Shown: in pieces, positions 17,545 to 25,537 of the stretch
Position numbering within the stretch: position 1 is the first letter of the stretch
Layout of the letters: every line of letters begins with the position of its first letter
Assembly (NCBI RefSeq): GCF_026241135.1
Contig: NZ_JAPFGA010000003.1
Span: 1 to 64,000 of the forward strand
Direction: 5' to 3'
DNA from: Galbibacter kalidii
GTDB taxonomy: Bacteria > Bacteroidota > Bacteroidia > Flavobacteriales > Flavobacteriaceae
Length of the DNA stretch: 64,000 bases
Notes under the pieces: model-generated
Database searches by the model: none
The model's input: the letters and a program-made list of their open reading frames with translations, nothing else
What the model was told of the DNA's origin: nothing
Translations under genes and position numbers: made by a program

Positions 17545-18225
17545 ATGAAGAAACGCTTTTTGTTACTGTTCCTTACAGTTTTTACCTATTCGCTATCAAC
17601 ACATGCCCAAGAAACCGGTGAAAAAAGATTAGGTGCTTGGTATATGTATTTTGGAACAAATAAAATTTCTGAGGATTTCAGCATCCATACAGAAGCACAG
17701 TTTCGTTTTTATGAAGTAGCCGATAATTTTAATCAGTTGTTGCTACGTACAGGACTTAACTATCATTTTTCTCCAAATGCCATTGCTACTTTTGGTTATG
17801 GTTTTATTTCAACCGATGGTACTTTTGAAGATTTTCCTTCGGAAGAAAATAGTACAGAGCATCGTATTTATGAGCAGTTCATCTTAAAAAACTCCATAGA
17901 AAAATTAAAATTTGAACACCGATATCGTTTGGAACAACGTTTCATTTCATATTTAGATGAAAACGACACCCAACACCGAGCCCGTTACCGTTTACAACTC
18001 ACCTACCCCTTGAGTGAAAAATGGTTTGTGAATGTATATGATGAGGTATTTCTCAATCTACAAGATGAAGTTTTCGGACAAAACCGTTTGTATGGGGCCT
18101 TGGGGTATAAAGTGAACTCAAAATTAAGTCTACAAGCCGGTTATTTGAAAAATCATTTTCCAAACGGAAAGTTTGACAGGCTACAATTGGCAGTATTTTT
18201 CAACCCGGATTTTACAAAATCATGA
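17545..18225 (+). CDS. DUF2490 outer-membrane beta-barrel protein
   Basis: The 226-residue product has a signal peptide (about 1-21, ending T-H-A-Q). The mature part consists of alternating amphipathic strands, such as G-A-W-Y-M-Y-F-G, F-S-I-H-T-E-A-Q-F-R-F-Y-E, L-L-L-R-T-G-L-N-Y and F-E-H-R-Y-R-L-E-Q-R-F, ending L-Q-L-A-V-F-F-N. This is the DUF2490 family, a small predicted outer-membrane barrel of unknown function common in flavobacteria. It converges on the Fur-family gene, with the stop codons one base apart. A structured repeat occupies the space just before its start. Confidence 0.85.
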   Translation: MKKRFLLLFLTVFTYSLSTHAQETGEKRLGAWYMYFGTNKISEDFSIHTEAQFRFYEVADNFNQLLLRTGLNYHFSPNAIATFGYGFISTDGTFEDFPSEENSTEHRIYEQFILKNSIEKLKFEHRYRLEQRFISYLDENDTQHRARYRLQLTYPLSEKWFVNVYDEVFLNLQDEVFGQNRLYGALGYKVNSKLSLQAGYLKNHFPNGKFDRLQLAVFFNPDFTKS

Positions 18226-18226
18226 G

Positions 18227-18664
18227 CTAATCCGGCTGACACAAATCACATACCCCTTTAATCAAAAGATCCAATTGCTCCGCCTCATAACCGCGGGGCA
18301 ATTCTATTTTTGGGATTTTATGATCGGTAAGACAAACTGTTTTTTTACAATCATTACAGAAAAAATGTAAATGTAGGTCGTTGTGTTTTTCACCTGAGCA
18401 ATCACTTTCGCACAAGGCATATTTTGTGGTTCCCGTACCATCTTCAATAGCGTGGACGAGTCCTTTTTGCTGAAAAGTCTTTATGGTTCGATACAAGGTC
18501 GTCCGGTCTATTTCCATAGACAAGCCTTCTTTCTCCAAAAAAGCATTTTCAATATCTGTAAGTCCGACAGCCTCATCCAAACCCGTAAGATAATTGTAGA
18601 TCAACAAGCGCATGGCCGTAGGCCTTACCTTGTTTGTTTTTAATATGTTTTCAACCTTCTCCAT
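18227..18664 (-). CDS. Fur-family metalloregulator
   Basis: The 145-residue protein has an N-terminal winged helix (R-P-T-A-M-R at 14-19, D-R-T-T-L-Y-R-T at 53-60) and a dimerisation/metal domain with H-N-D-L-H-L-H-F at 94-101. It carries two Cys-x-x-Cys pairs at 103/106 and 139/142 that build a structural zinc site. Fur, Zur and PerR cannot be separated reliably by eye. The H-x-H-F motif and neighbouring copper island do not decide the metal. It could control the siderophore-receptor locus at 1.9-8 kb, but no site is proven. A dispersed repeat carrying nested palindromes sits directly upstream of its start. Confidence 0.88.
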   Translation of the reverse strand: MEKVENILKTNKVRPTAMRLLIYNYLTGLDEAVGLTDIENAFLEKEGLSMEIDRTTLYRTIKTFQQKGLVHAIEDGTGTTKYALCESDCSGEKHNDLHLHFFCNDCKKTVCLTDHKIPKIELPRGYEAEQLDLLIKGVCDLCQPD

Positions 18665-18672
18665 CTCTTAAT

Positions 18673-18762
18673 AATCAACTGTCTCGGGGTATTGGGGAAA
18701 CTTGCCTGAAGCCTGCCTGCCGGCAAAGGCAGGGCAGTCAGGTTAAACCCACTTAGTGGGAT
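18673..18762. repeat. Three-hairpin dispersed repeat, copy 2, with nested palindrome
   Basis: It shares the start AATCAACT..CTCGGGGTA and the end AACCCACTTAGTGGGATT with the copy at 17430-17530. The middle is replaced by a CCTGCCTG palindrome (18711-18735) within a wider CCTGA/TCAGG stem. It abuts the fur start codon by eight bases. Confidence 0.7.
18711..18735. repeat. CCTGCCTG palindrome nested in dispersed repeat
   Basis: GCCTGCCTGCCGGC followed by AAAGGCAGGGC forms a strong GC hairpin. It belongs to the same family as the palindrome inside the PepSY gene and sits in the centre of copy 2 of the three-hairpin repeat. Confidence 0.65.
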
Positions 18763-18863
18763 TCATCACATAAATATCGGTTAAACAGTCGGTTTTTCAC
18801 AGGGAACTTATCATAAAAAAATCGTAAAAAGAAAGAAAATCGGCTTCAATTTCCAATTTTTTG

Positions 18864-18871
18864 TACATTTG
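18864..18871 (+). promoter_or_regulatory. Minus-7 element of the copper island
   Basis: TACATTTG matches the TAnnTTTG consensus. No clear TTG element is present 19-21 bases upstream, which suggests an activator-dependent promoter. The ATG at 18881 is nine bases downstream, so the first gene would be almost leaderless. Confidence 0.5.
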
Positions 18872-18880
18872 TGCCTGTAT

Positions 18881-19288
18881 ATGAAAACTGTACTGCATAA
18901 AATAGCATCATTTTTTATGGCACTCATTGTGCTCTTCTCTACCCTATCTTTTACGGTAGACATGCATTATTGTGGGGATTCGCTTATTGATGTTGCTGTA
19001 CTGAAACCCGCAGAAACCTGTGGAATGGTAATGCATATGAATGCTGATAAAACCATTTCAGAAAACAAATGCTGTACAGACGAACAAATTGTGGTCGAAG
19101 GCCAAAAAGAGCTAAAAACTTCCTTTGAAAAGCTTTCTTTCGATCAACAAGTCTTTTTGACTGCATACATATTCACTTCACTGAACCTTTTTGAAGGTTT
19201 GAAAGAGAATATCATTCCGTTTCAACATTATACTCCGCCACTTCTGGTCACGGAGATACTGATTGAAAACGAGACTTTCCTTATTTGA
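18881..19288 (+). CDS. HYC_CC_PP family protein
   Basis: The 135-residue exported protein has a hydrophobic leader at about 7-25. Three sparse landmarks define this bacteroidotal family: H-Y-C at 29-31, C-C at 64-65 and P-P at 119-120. The function is unknown, but it is regularly found beside heavy-metal efflux genes, and the Cys/His/Met-rich first half (several Met and His between 48 and 56) would suit Cu(I) or Ag(I) binding. It is the first gene of an 11-kb co-directional copper island. I start at ATG 18881; a TTG at 18869 lies inside the predicted promoter and is rejected. Confidence 0.85.
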   Translation: MKTVLHKIASFFMALIVLFSTLSFTVDMHYCGDSLIDVAVLKPAETCGMVMHMNADKTISENKCCTDEQIVVEGQKELKTSFEKLSFDQQVFLTAYIFTSLNLFEGLKENIIPFQHYTPPLLVTEILIENETFLI

Positions 19289-19390
19289 TTTATTAAACAA
19301 TTGTGGTCGGTAAAACGGCTGCCCAATACTTGACACATTTAACTATCGTGCACTTAAAAAGTGTGTATAAATTGTTTAATAAAATTACTC

Positions 19391-22300
19391 ATGCTAAATA
19401 AAAGCATCAAATTCTTAATCGAAAATAAATTAGTAGCAGTGCTACTGCTCATCCTTTTTACAGGTTGGGGTGTTATTCACGCTCCTTTTGATTGGGATAC
19501 TGGTTTTTTACCCAACGATCCCGTTGCGGTAGATGCCATTCCCGACATTGGTGAAAATCAGCAAATCGTTTCCACAGCTTGGGATGGAAGATCGCCACAG
19601 GATATCGAAGATCAGATTACCTACCCGCTTACCTCTGCCCTTTTGGGCATTCCCGGGGTAAAAACCATCAGGAGTTCGTCCATGTTCGGGTTTTCAAACA
19701 TCTATATCATTTTTGAAGAGGATATAGAATTTTATTGGAGTCGAAGCCGGATTCTTGAAAAACTGAATTCACTGCCCAACAATTTACTCCCCGAAGGTGT
19801 CAATCCGGCATTAGGTCCGGACGCCACCGGATTGGGACAAGTATTTTGGTACACGCTTGAAGGCCGTGATGAAGACGGAAACGTGACCGGAGGATGGGAT
19901 TTGAACGAACTCAGAAGTATACAGGATTACTACGTAAAGTATGCTTTGTCCTCTGCAAGTGGGGTTTCAGAAGTGGCTTCTGTCGGCGGATTTGTGCAGG
20001 AATATCAAGTGGATGTTGATCCCGAATTGATGAAACAATACAACATCGATTTGCAACAGATCGTCAAAGCCGTAAAAAGCAGTAATCGTGATATAGGCGC
20101 ACAAACACTGGAGATCAATAAAGCCGAATATCTAGTTCGCGGATTGGGCTATGTTAAGTCCATTGCAGACATTCAAAATGCTGTTGTGACTTCAAAAGAC
20201 TACACTTCCATCCGAATAAAAGATGTGGCGAAGGTCTCATTAGGGCCTGAAGACAGAAGAGGGATTCTAGACAAAGAAGGCGCCGAAGTCGTAGGTGGTG
20301 TTGTCGTATCGAGATACGGTGCTAATCCACTGGAAGTGATCAATAATGTCAAAGAAAAAATCACTTCCCTCAGTAAAGGCTTGCCTTCAAAAACATTAAA
20401 AGACGGACGTACATCACAACTTACTTTGGTTCCTTTTTACGATCGTACCATCCTTATCAAAGAAACTCTCAATACGTTAAACGAAGCCCTCACATTGGAA
20501 ATTTTGGTTACTATTTTGGTTATCGTCGTTATGGTTTTCAATCTTCGGGCTTCCATCCTTATTTCAGGATTATTGCCAGTGGCGGTGTTGATGGTTTTTA
20601 TCAGCATGAAACTCTTTCATGTCGATGCCAATATTGTGGCACTATCAGGTATTGCCATCGCTATCGGAACCATGGTCGATGTCGGTGTTATCCTATCGGA
20701 AAACATTATCCGGCATTTGGATAATTCAGATGAAAAAACACCAATCAACACGGTGGTTTACAATGCTACCGTTGAAGTTTCAGGCGCTATTTTGACAGCA
20801 GTGCTCACCACCATTATCAGTTTTATTCCTGTATTTACCATGATTGGCGCCGAAGGAAAACTCTTTCGTCCGCTTGCATTTACCAAAACTATGGCACTTA
20901 CGGCTTCTATTTTAGTCGCTTTATTCCTTATTCCGCCATTTGCAGCATTTTTATTCAGGAAAAGAAATTTAAAAACGAATTTTCGTTTTATTCTCAATAT
21001 TGTTTTGATTCTGATGGGCATCCTTGCCATAGTTTTCGGATACTGGTTAGGTTTGGCCTTAATCGCTTTTGGCAGTGTTTCTCTTTTATTCCAAAGAGAA
21101 AAAATCACAAAAAAACAGGAGAATCAGCTTTATATTTTGGTATCCATAATCACCATCGTGATGCTGTTGGCTTCCTATTGGCGACCTTTAGGCGTTGATA
21201 CACACTTTATTTGGAACCTCTTGTTCGTCGCCATTATATGTTTTGGCTTGCTAGCTATTTTTAATGTTTTTAGTAAATATTACACCCGTATTTTAACTTG
21301 GGCAATGGAAAACAAGCTCCTATTTTTATCAATTCCAGGAGTATTGCTCGTTTTGGGAGTCAGTATCATGTCGAATACCGGAAAAGAGTTCATGCCTTCA
21401 CTTAACGAAGGATCTTTCCTCTTGATGCCCACCTCAATGCCGCATGCCGGGGTAGAAGAAAACAAACGGGTGCTGCAGCAATTGGATATGGCCGTTGCCA
21501 ACATCCCAGAGATTGAAACCGTTGTTGGAAAAGCAGGAAGGGTGATTTCGGCCCTGGATCCGGCCCCACTTTCTATGTATGAAAATATAGTTCAGTACAA
21601 ACCAGAATACATCTTGAATGAAGGTGGGGAAAAACAGCGTTTTAAAGTAGATGAAAACGAACAATTTGTTCTAAAATCCGGTGGTTTAGTTTCAAATCCG
21701 AATTCCGAAGAATACAAAAACAGTCCGATTCACTCCCAAATAGGTTTCAATGATTTGATCCCGGATGACGATGGTGAATACTACCGAAATTGGCGCCCTG
21801 AAATCAACTCCCCGGATGACATCTGGAACGAGATTGCAGCGGCTACAAAACTTCCGGGTGTAACCTCCGCACCAAAATTACAACCTATTGAAACCCGTTT
21901 GGTAATGCTTCAAACCGGAATGCGGGCTCCTATGGGGATCAAAATAAAAGGAACCGACTTGAAGACCATTGAAGATTTCGGCATCCGATTGGAAGAGATT
22001 ATCAAGGACGTGGAAGGCGTTAAAGAAGAGGCTGTTTTTGCCGATAGAATCATTGGGAAACCTTATTTATTGATCGATATTGATCGCGAACGCATTGCCC
22101 GATATGGTATTTCCATTGAAAAAGTTCAGGACATACTGCAAGTGGCAGTAGGTGGAAAAGTACTCACAAAAACTGTGGAAGGCAGGGAACGTTACAATAT
22201 CAGGGTGCGTTATCCACGGGAATTGCGCTCCAATCCTTCCGATCTTGAAAATATTTATATCCCTGTTGAAAACGGCAGTCCGGTTCCGTTAAGTGAGCTC

Positions 22301-23134
22301 GCCAGCATACGATATGAACAAGGACCGCAGGTCATCAAAAGTGAAGATACTTTTCTCGTTGGTTATGTGCTGTTTGACAAAGTGGATGGCTTTGCCGAAG
22401 TTAATGTGGTTGAAGATGCCCAAGAACGCATCAATCATGTCATTGAAAGTGGACAACTTACAGTTCCCCAAGGAATTAACTATGAGTTCACAGGCACCTA
22501 TGAGAATCAGTTACGGGCAGAAAAAACCTTGTCTGTCGTGGTGCCTTTAGCCTTGCTCATCATCTTTTTGATACTCTATTTCCAGTTTAGGTCTGCTACT
22601 ACTTCCTTTATTGTTTTTAGTGGTATTGCAGTAGCCTTTTCAGGTGGATTTATTTTGATCTGGTTGTACGGACAAAACTGGTTCCTCAATTTTAGTTTCT
22701 TTGGAGAGAACCTGAGGAACCTCTTCCAAATGCACCCCATCAACCTGAGCGTGGCAGTTTGGGTCGGATTTATTGCGTTATTCGGAATTGCCACAGACGA
22801 CGGCGTGGTGATGGCTACCTATCTGACACAGACCGTCAACAGAAACAAACCAAAAAACATAAAAGAAGTGAGGGCTGCTGTTGTTGAAGCAGGTCAAAAA
22901 CGAATCAGGCCTTGTTTAATGACTACAGCCACTACCCTGCTGGCATTATTGCCGGTATTGACCTCTACCGGACGGGGAAGCGATATTATGATCCCTATGG
23001 CCATTCCAAGTTTTGGCGGAATGCTCATAGCCCTTATTACCCTCTTTGTTGTACCAATATTGTTTGGGTGGAAAGAAGAAATATCAGTTAGAAAGCTGGA
23101 AAACAACCTTGAATTAGAAAAAAATGAATCATAA
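19391..23134 (+). CDS. cusA: CusA-type heavy-metal RND efflux pump
   Basis: This 1247-residue inner-membrane RND transporter of the HME class exports Cu(I)/Ag(I) through a tripartite CusABC complex. Visible traits are the N-terminal P-F-D-W-D-T-G and A-I-P-D-I-G-E-N-Q-Q stretches and D-A-T-G-L-G-Q-V-F-W-Y. The transmembrane relay has D-V-G-V-I-L-S-E-N in the first half and A-T-D-D-G-V-V-M in the second. The porter domain is Met-bearing (P-L-S-M-Y-E-N, G-M-R-A-P-M-G-I). It is about 200 residues longer than E. coli CusA. The excess lies near residues 525-630, where several extra hydrophobic helices interrupt the centre, as in other bacteroidotal homologs. The ATG at 19391 is chosen over a GTG at 19361. 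The stop overlaps the next gene by 11 bases. Confidence 0.95.
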   Translation: MLNKSIKFLIENKLVAVLLLILFTGWGVIHAPFDWDTGFLPNDPVAVDAIPDIGENQQIVSTAWDGRSPQDIEDQITYPLTSALLGIPGVKTIRSSSMFGFSNIYIIFEEDIEFYWSRSRILEKLNSLPNNLLPEGVNPALGPDATGLGQVFWYTLEGRDEDGNVTGGWDLNELRSIQDYYVKYALSSASGVSEVASVGGFVQEYQVDVDPELMKQYNIDLQQIVKAVKSSNRDIGAQTLEINKAEYLVRGLGYVKSIADIQNAVVTSKDYTSIRIKDVAKVSLGPEDRRGILDKEGAEVVGGVVVSRYGANPLEVINNVKEKITSLSKGLPSKTLKDGRTSQLTLVPFYDRTILIKETLNTLNEALTLEILVTILVIVVMVFNLRASILISGLLPVAVLMVFISMKLFHVDANIVALSGIAIAIGTMVDVGVILSENIIRHLDNSDEKTPINTVVYNATVEVSGAILTAVLTTIISFIPVFTMIGAEGKLFRPLAFTKTMALTASILVALFLIPPFAAFLFRKRNLKTNFRFILNIVLILMGILAIVFGYWLGLALIAFGSVSLLFQREKITKKQENQLYILVSIITIVMLLASYWRPLGVDTHFIWNLLFVAIICFGLLAIFNVFSKYYTRILTWAMENKLLFLSIPGVLLVLGVSIMSNTGKEFMPSLNEGSFLLMPTSMPHAGVEENKRVLQQLDMAVANIPEIETVVGKAGRVISALDPAPLSMYENIVQYKPEYILNEGGEKQRFKVDENEQFVLKSGGLVSNPNSEEYKNSPIHSQIGFNDLIPDDDGEYYRNWRPEINSPDDIWNEIAAATKLPGVTSAPKLQPIETRLVMLQTGMRAPMGIKIKGTDLKTIEDFGIRLEEIIKDVEGVKEEAVFADRIIGKPYLLIDIDRERIARYGISIEKVQDILQVAVGGKVLTKTVEGRERYNIRVRYPRELRSNPSDLENIYIPVENGSPVPLSELASIRYEQGPQVIKSEDTFLVGYVLFDKVDGFAEVNVVEDAQERINHVIESGQLTVPQGINYEFTGTYENQLRAEKTLSVVVPLALLIIFLILYFQFRSATTSFIVFSGIAVAFSGGFILIWLYGQNWFLNFSFFGENLRNLFQMHPINLSVAVWVGFIALFGIATDDGVVMATYLTQTVNRNKPKNIKEVRAAVVEAGQKRIRPCLMTTATTLLALLPVLTSTGRGSDIMIPMAIPSFGGMLIALITLFVVPILFGWKEEISVRKLENNLELEKNES

Positions 23135-24362
23135 AAAACATATTCGTTATTGGATGTTAAGCCTTGGATGCTGGCTGATTAGCATAAATATTCAAGCGCA
23201 AGATTTAAATACCTACATCCAAACGGCACTGGAGAACAATCCGGACATTCAGGCGTTTGAATTGCGCTATAACATCGCTGAGGAAAAAACAAACGAATCA
23301 GGGACATTACCCAATACCCAGTTTGGTGCCGGGTATTTTGTAAGCGAACCGGAAACCAGAACAGGTCCGCAGCGGTTTAAGCTTTCTGTAAAGCAAATGC
23401 TCCCTTGGTTTGGTACCATCACCGCAAGGGAAAACTATGCGAGTTCCCTTGCAGATACTGAATATGCTGAAATTGCCGTTGCTAAGAGAAAATTGGCACT
23501 TTCCGTATCACAATCCTATTACAAATTGTATACGCTACAGGCAAAACAAGCTGTTTTAGAAGAACAACTTGAACTGATTGAGCAATATGAACAGTTGGCA
23601 TTGACCGGTGTTGAAACAGGGAAAACCTCGACCGTAAAGGTATTTCAGTTGCAAATACGGGAAAATGAGCTCGAAAAACGGCAAAAAATCCTCGAACAAG
23701 AGTTTTTGAGTGAGCAAACTACGTTCAATTCATTGTTAAACAGGGCTACCAAAACAGAAGTTGTTGTGGCAAACAACTTGGATATTCCCGACAACGAACA
23801 AGAAGCCTTATCTGATAGCCTTGAAGCACATCCGGAGTTGTTGAAGTATGATGCTATGTATGATGCGGTAGTGCAATCGGAGACGCTCAATCAAAAAGGC
23901 GGAGGACCAGACTTGGGTATTGGCTTGGATTATATCAATGTTGCAGAACGTACCGATATGGATTTCAACGATAACGGCAAGGATATTTTGATGCCTATGG
24001 TCTCCTTGTCCATTCCTATTTTCAATAAGAGCATTCGTTCAAAGACAAAACAAAACGAACTGAAACAACAGGAGATCACAGCACAAAAACAATCTCGGAC
24101 CAATCAACTGAACTCCTATCTTGATACGGCCATCAACAATAAAGTTGCTGCCAAAATAGATTATGAAACACAACTAAAGAATATAGAACAAGCCAAAAAT
24201 GCTGAAGAGATTTTGATTAGGAATTTTGAAACCAAAACGCTCGACTTCAATGATGTTTTGGATATTCTTGAACTGCAATTGAACTTTCACCTCAGCAAGA
24301 TAGAAGCTATTAAAACTTATTATTCACAAATCGCAATTATTAATTATATCACAAATCGTTAA
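23124..24362 (+). CDS. TolC-family outer-membrane channel (CusC-like)
   Basis: The 412-residue protein has a signal peptide (about 1-25, ending I-Q-A-Q). Two long helical repeats typical of outer-membrane efflux proteins follow, with the L-x4-A-L-x-N-N-P-D-I-Q-A start at about 35-47 and a matching second repeat. It would form the exit duct for the CusA pump. The start codon lies within the last codons of cusA, a translational-coupling arrangement. Its neighbours make a copper/silver role far more likely than drug or secretion roles. Confidence 0.9.
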   Translation: MNHKKHIRYWMLSLGCWLISINIQAQDLNTYIQTALENNPDIQAFELRYNIAEEKTNESGTLPNTQFGAGYFVSEPETRTGPQRFKLSVKQMLPWFGTITARENYASSLADTEYAEIAVAKRKLALSVSQSYYKLYTLQAKQAVLEEQLELIEQYEQLALTGVETGKTSTVKVFQLQIRENELEKRQKILEQEFLSEQTTFNSLLNRATKTEVVVANNLDIPDNEQEALSDSLEAHPELLKYDAMYDAVVQSETLNQKGGGPDLGIGLDYINVAERTDMDFNDNGKDILMPMVSLSIPIFNKSIRSKTKQNELKQQEITAQKQSRTNQLNSYLDTAINNKVAAKIDYETQLKNIEQAKNAEEILIRNFETKTLDFNDVLDILELQLNFHLSKIEAIKTYYSQIAIINYITNR

Positions 24363-24374
24363 ATTTATAGAGTT

Positions 24375-24878
24375 ATGAAGTACTTCAGAAAAAAACAAAT
24401 CGTACTGCTTATTGCATTAGGTATTTTTACCATTGGTTGTAAGGATGCCAAAAAAGAAAATCAAGAGACCGCTATTGCCTTTCAGAGTGAATTGACCGAC
24501 AAAGTTTTTCAACATTATATGCACATTAAAACTGCGCTGACAAACGGCGATGTTCAAGAAGCGAAAAATGGTGGAGATATGTTGGCAAATACCATCAGTA
24601 ATAATTATGTAGATATCTCAACCTTGAGCAAGAAAATCGCTTCAAGCAGTGATATTGAAGTGCAAAGAGCTGCTTTTTCCAAACTTACATCCGCTATTAT
24701 ACCGGTTTTGGAAGCCAATATTTCTGAGGGTGAGATCTACAAACAATTTTGTCCGATGGCATTCAACAATAATGGCGGATATTGGTTATCCGACAGTAAA
24801 GCGATACAAAATCCGTACTTTGGCGATAAGATGCTTACCTGTGGAGAAGTAAAAGAAACCATAAATCCCACAAAATAA
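24375..24878 (+). CDS. DUF3347 lipoprotein, probable periplasmic copper binder
   Basis: This 167-residue lipoprotein has a signal ending in F-T-I-G-C, so Cys22 would be acylated. The DUF3347 domain follows: a helical bundle at about 35-120 and a metal-site block containing F-C-P-M-A-F at about 124-130, G-Y-W-L-S, Y-F-G-D-K-M-L and L-T-C-G-E near the end. The Cys-Pro-Met and Met-Leu-x-Cys-Gly elements are the likely Cu(I) ligands. DUF3347 also occurs fused to CusB in other species, which supports a chaperone function handing metal to the pump. It sits twelve bases after the tolC-family gene. Confidence 0.88.
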   Translation: MKYFRKKQIVLLIALGIFTIGCKDAKKENQETAIAFQSELTDKVFQHYMHIKTALTNGDVQEAKNGGDMLANTISNNYVDISTLSKKIASSSDIEVQRAAFSKLTSAIIPVLEANISEGEIYKQFCPMAFNNNGGYWLSDSKAIQNPYFGDKMLTCGEVKETINPTK

Positions 24879-24902
24879 CAGCTTGTTAAAGCGAGAAGAT
24901 CG

Positions 24903-25469
24903 ATGAAGAAAACTTTTTACATCAAAAATATGGTGTGCGGCCGTTGCGAAATGGTGGTAGGGCAACTATTTGAAAAAAATAATGCTCCGATAGAACAATT
25001 GCAACTGGGAAAAGTAACGGCCGATGTTTCTTCAGCGAGCTTTGATGAAGAAAAACTAGCAACATCACTTCAAGAACACGGTTTTGAACTGCTCCACAAA
25101 AAACAACAAAAAACAACAGAACAGATCAAAACACTGTTAATCAAATATATCGATGCTCACGAGAAGCTTCCCGAAAATATTTCAGTGTATTTGGCCGAAC
25201 AACTCCATAAGGAGTATTCGAGTTTAAGTCGCACTTTTAAAAATAATGAGGGTTACACTATTGAAAAGTTCTTTATCAAGCTCAAAATTGAAAGGGCCAA
25301 AGAACTTATTCAAATGGATCGCCTTTCCTTTTCAGAAATCGCTTACGAACTGAATTACAATTCCGTAAGTCATCTTTCCGGACAATTTAAACGTGTCTCG
25401 GGTATAACTATGAGCCACTTCAAACGAATGCAAGATCAAAACCGCCAATCGTTTGACAAAATTTTGTAA
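24903..25469 (+). CDS. HMA-AraC fusion regulator
   Basis: The 188-residue protein joins an N-terminal heavy-metal-associated domain (about 1-65; metal loop N-M-V-C-G-R-C with Cys12 and Cys15) to a C-terminal AraC-type helix-turn-helix (about 85-180, ending in I-A-Y-E-L-N-Y-N-S-V-S-H-L-S-G-Q-F-K-R). The design predicts a one-component Cu(I)/Ag(I) sensor that directly controls this operon. It is much shorter than classical AraC proteins because the sugar-binding cupin is replaced by the small metal domain. It lies between the chaperone-like DUF3347 gene and copA. The metal specificity is inference from the context. Confidence 0.88.
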   Translation: MKKTFYIKNMVCGRCEMVVGQLFEKNNAPIEQLQLGKVTADVSSASFDEEKLATSLQEHGFELLHKKQQKTTEQIKTLLIKYIDAHEKLPENISVYLAEQLHKEYSSLSRTFKNNEGYTIEKFFIKLKIERAKELIQMDRLSFSEIAYELNYNSVSHLSGQFKRVSGITMSHFKRMQDQNRQSFDKIL

Positions 25470-25537
25470 ATCCTTTCCGGAATTATGAAAAACAAAGCAA
25501 GGAACAACGACTAATTTTACACCTTAAACACAAAACT

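Noticed and set aside
19337-19382. Sequence AAAAAGTGTGTA before cusA as a possible IS end
   Set aside because: The match to an IS256-type end is short and no partner or transposase is present. The stretch is the gap between two copper-island genes.
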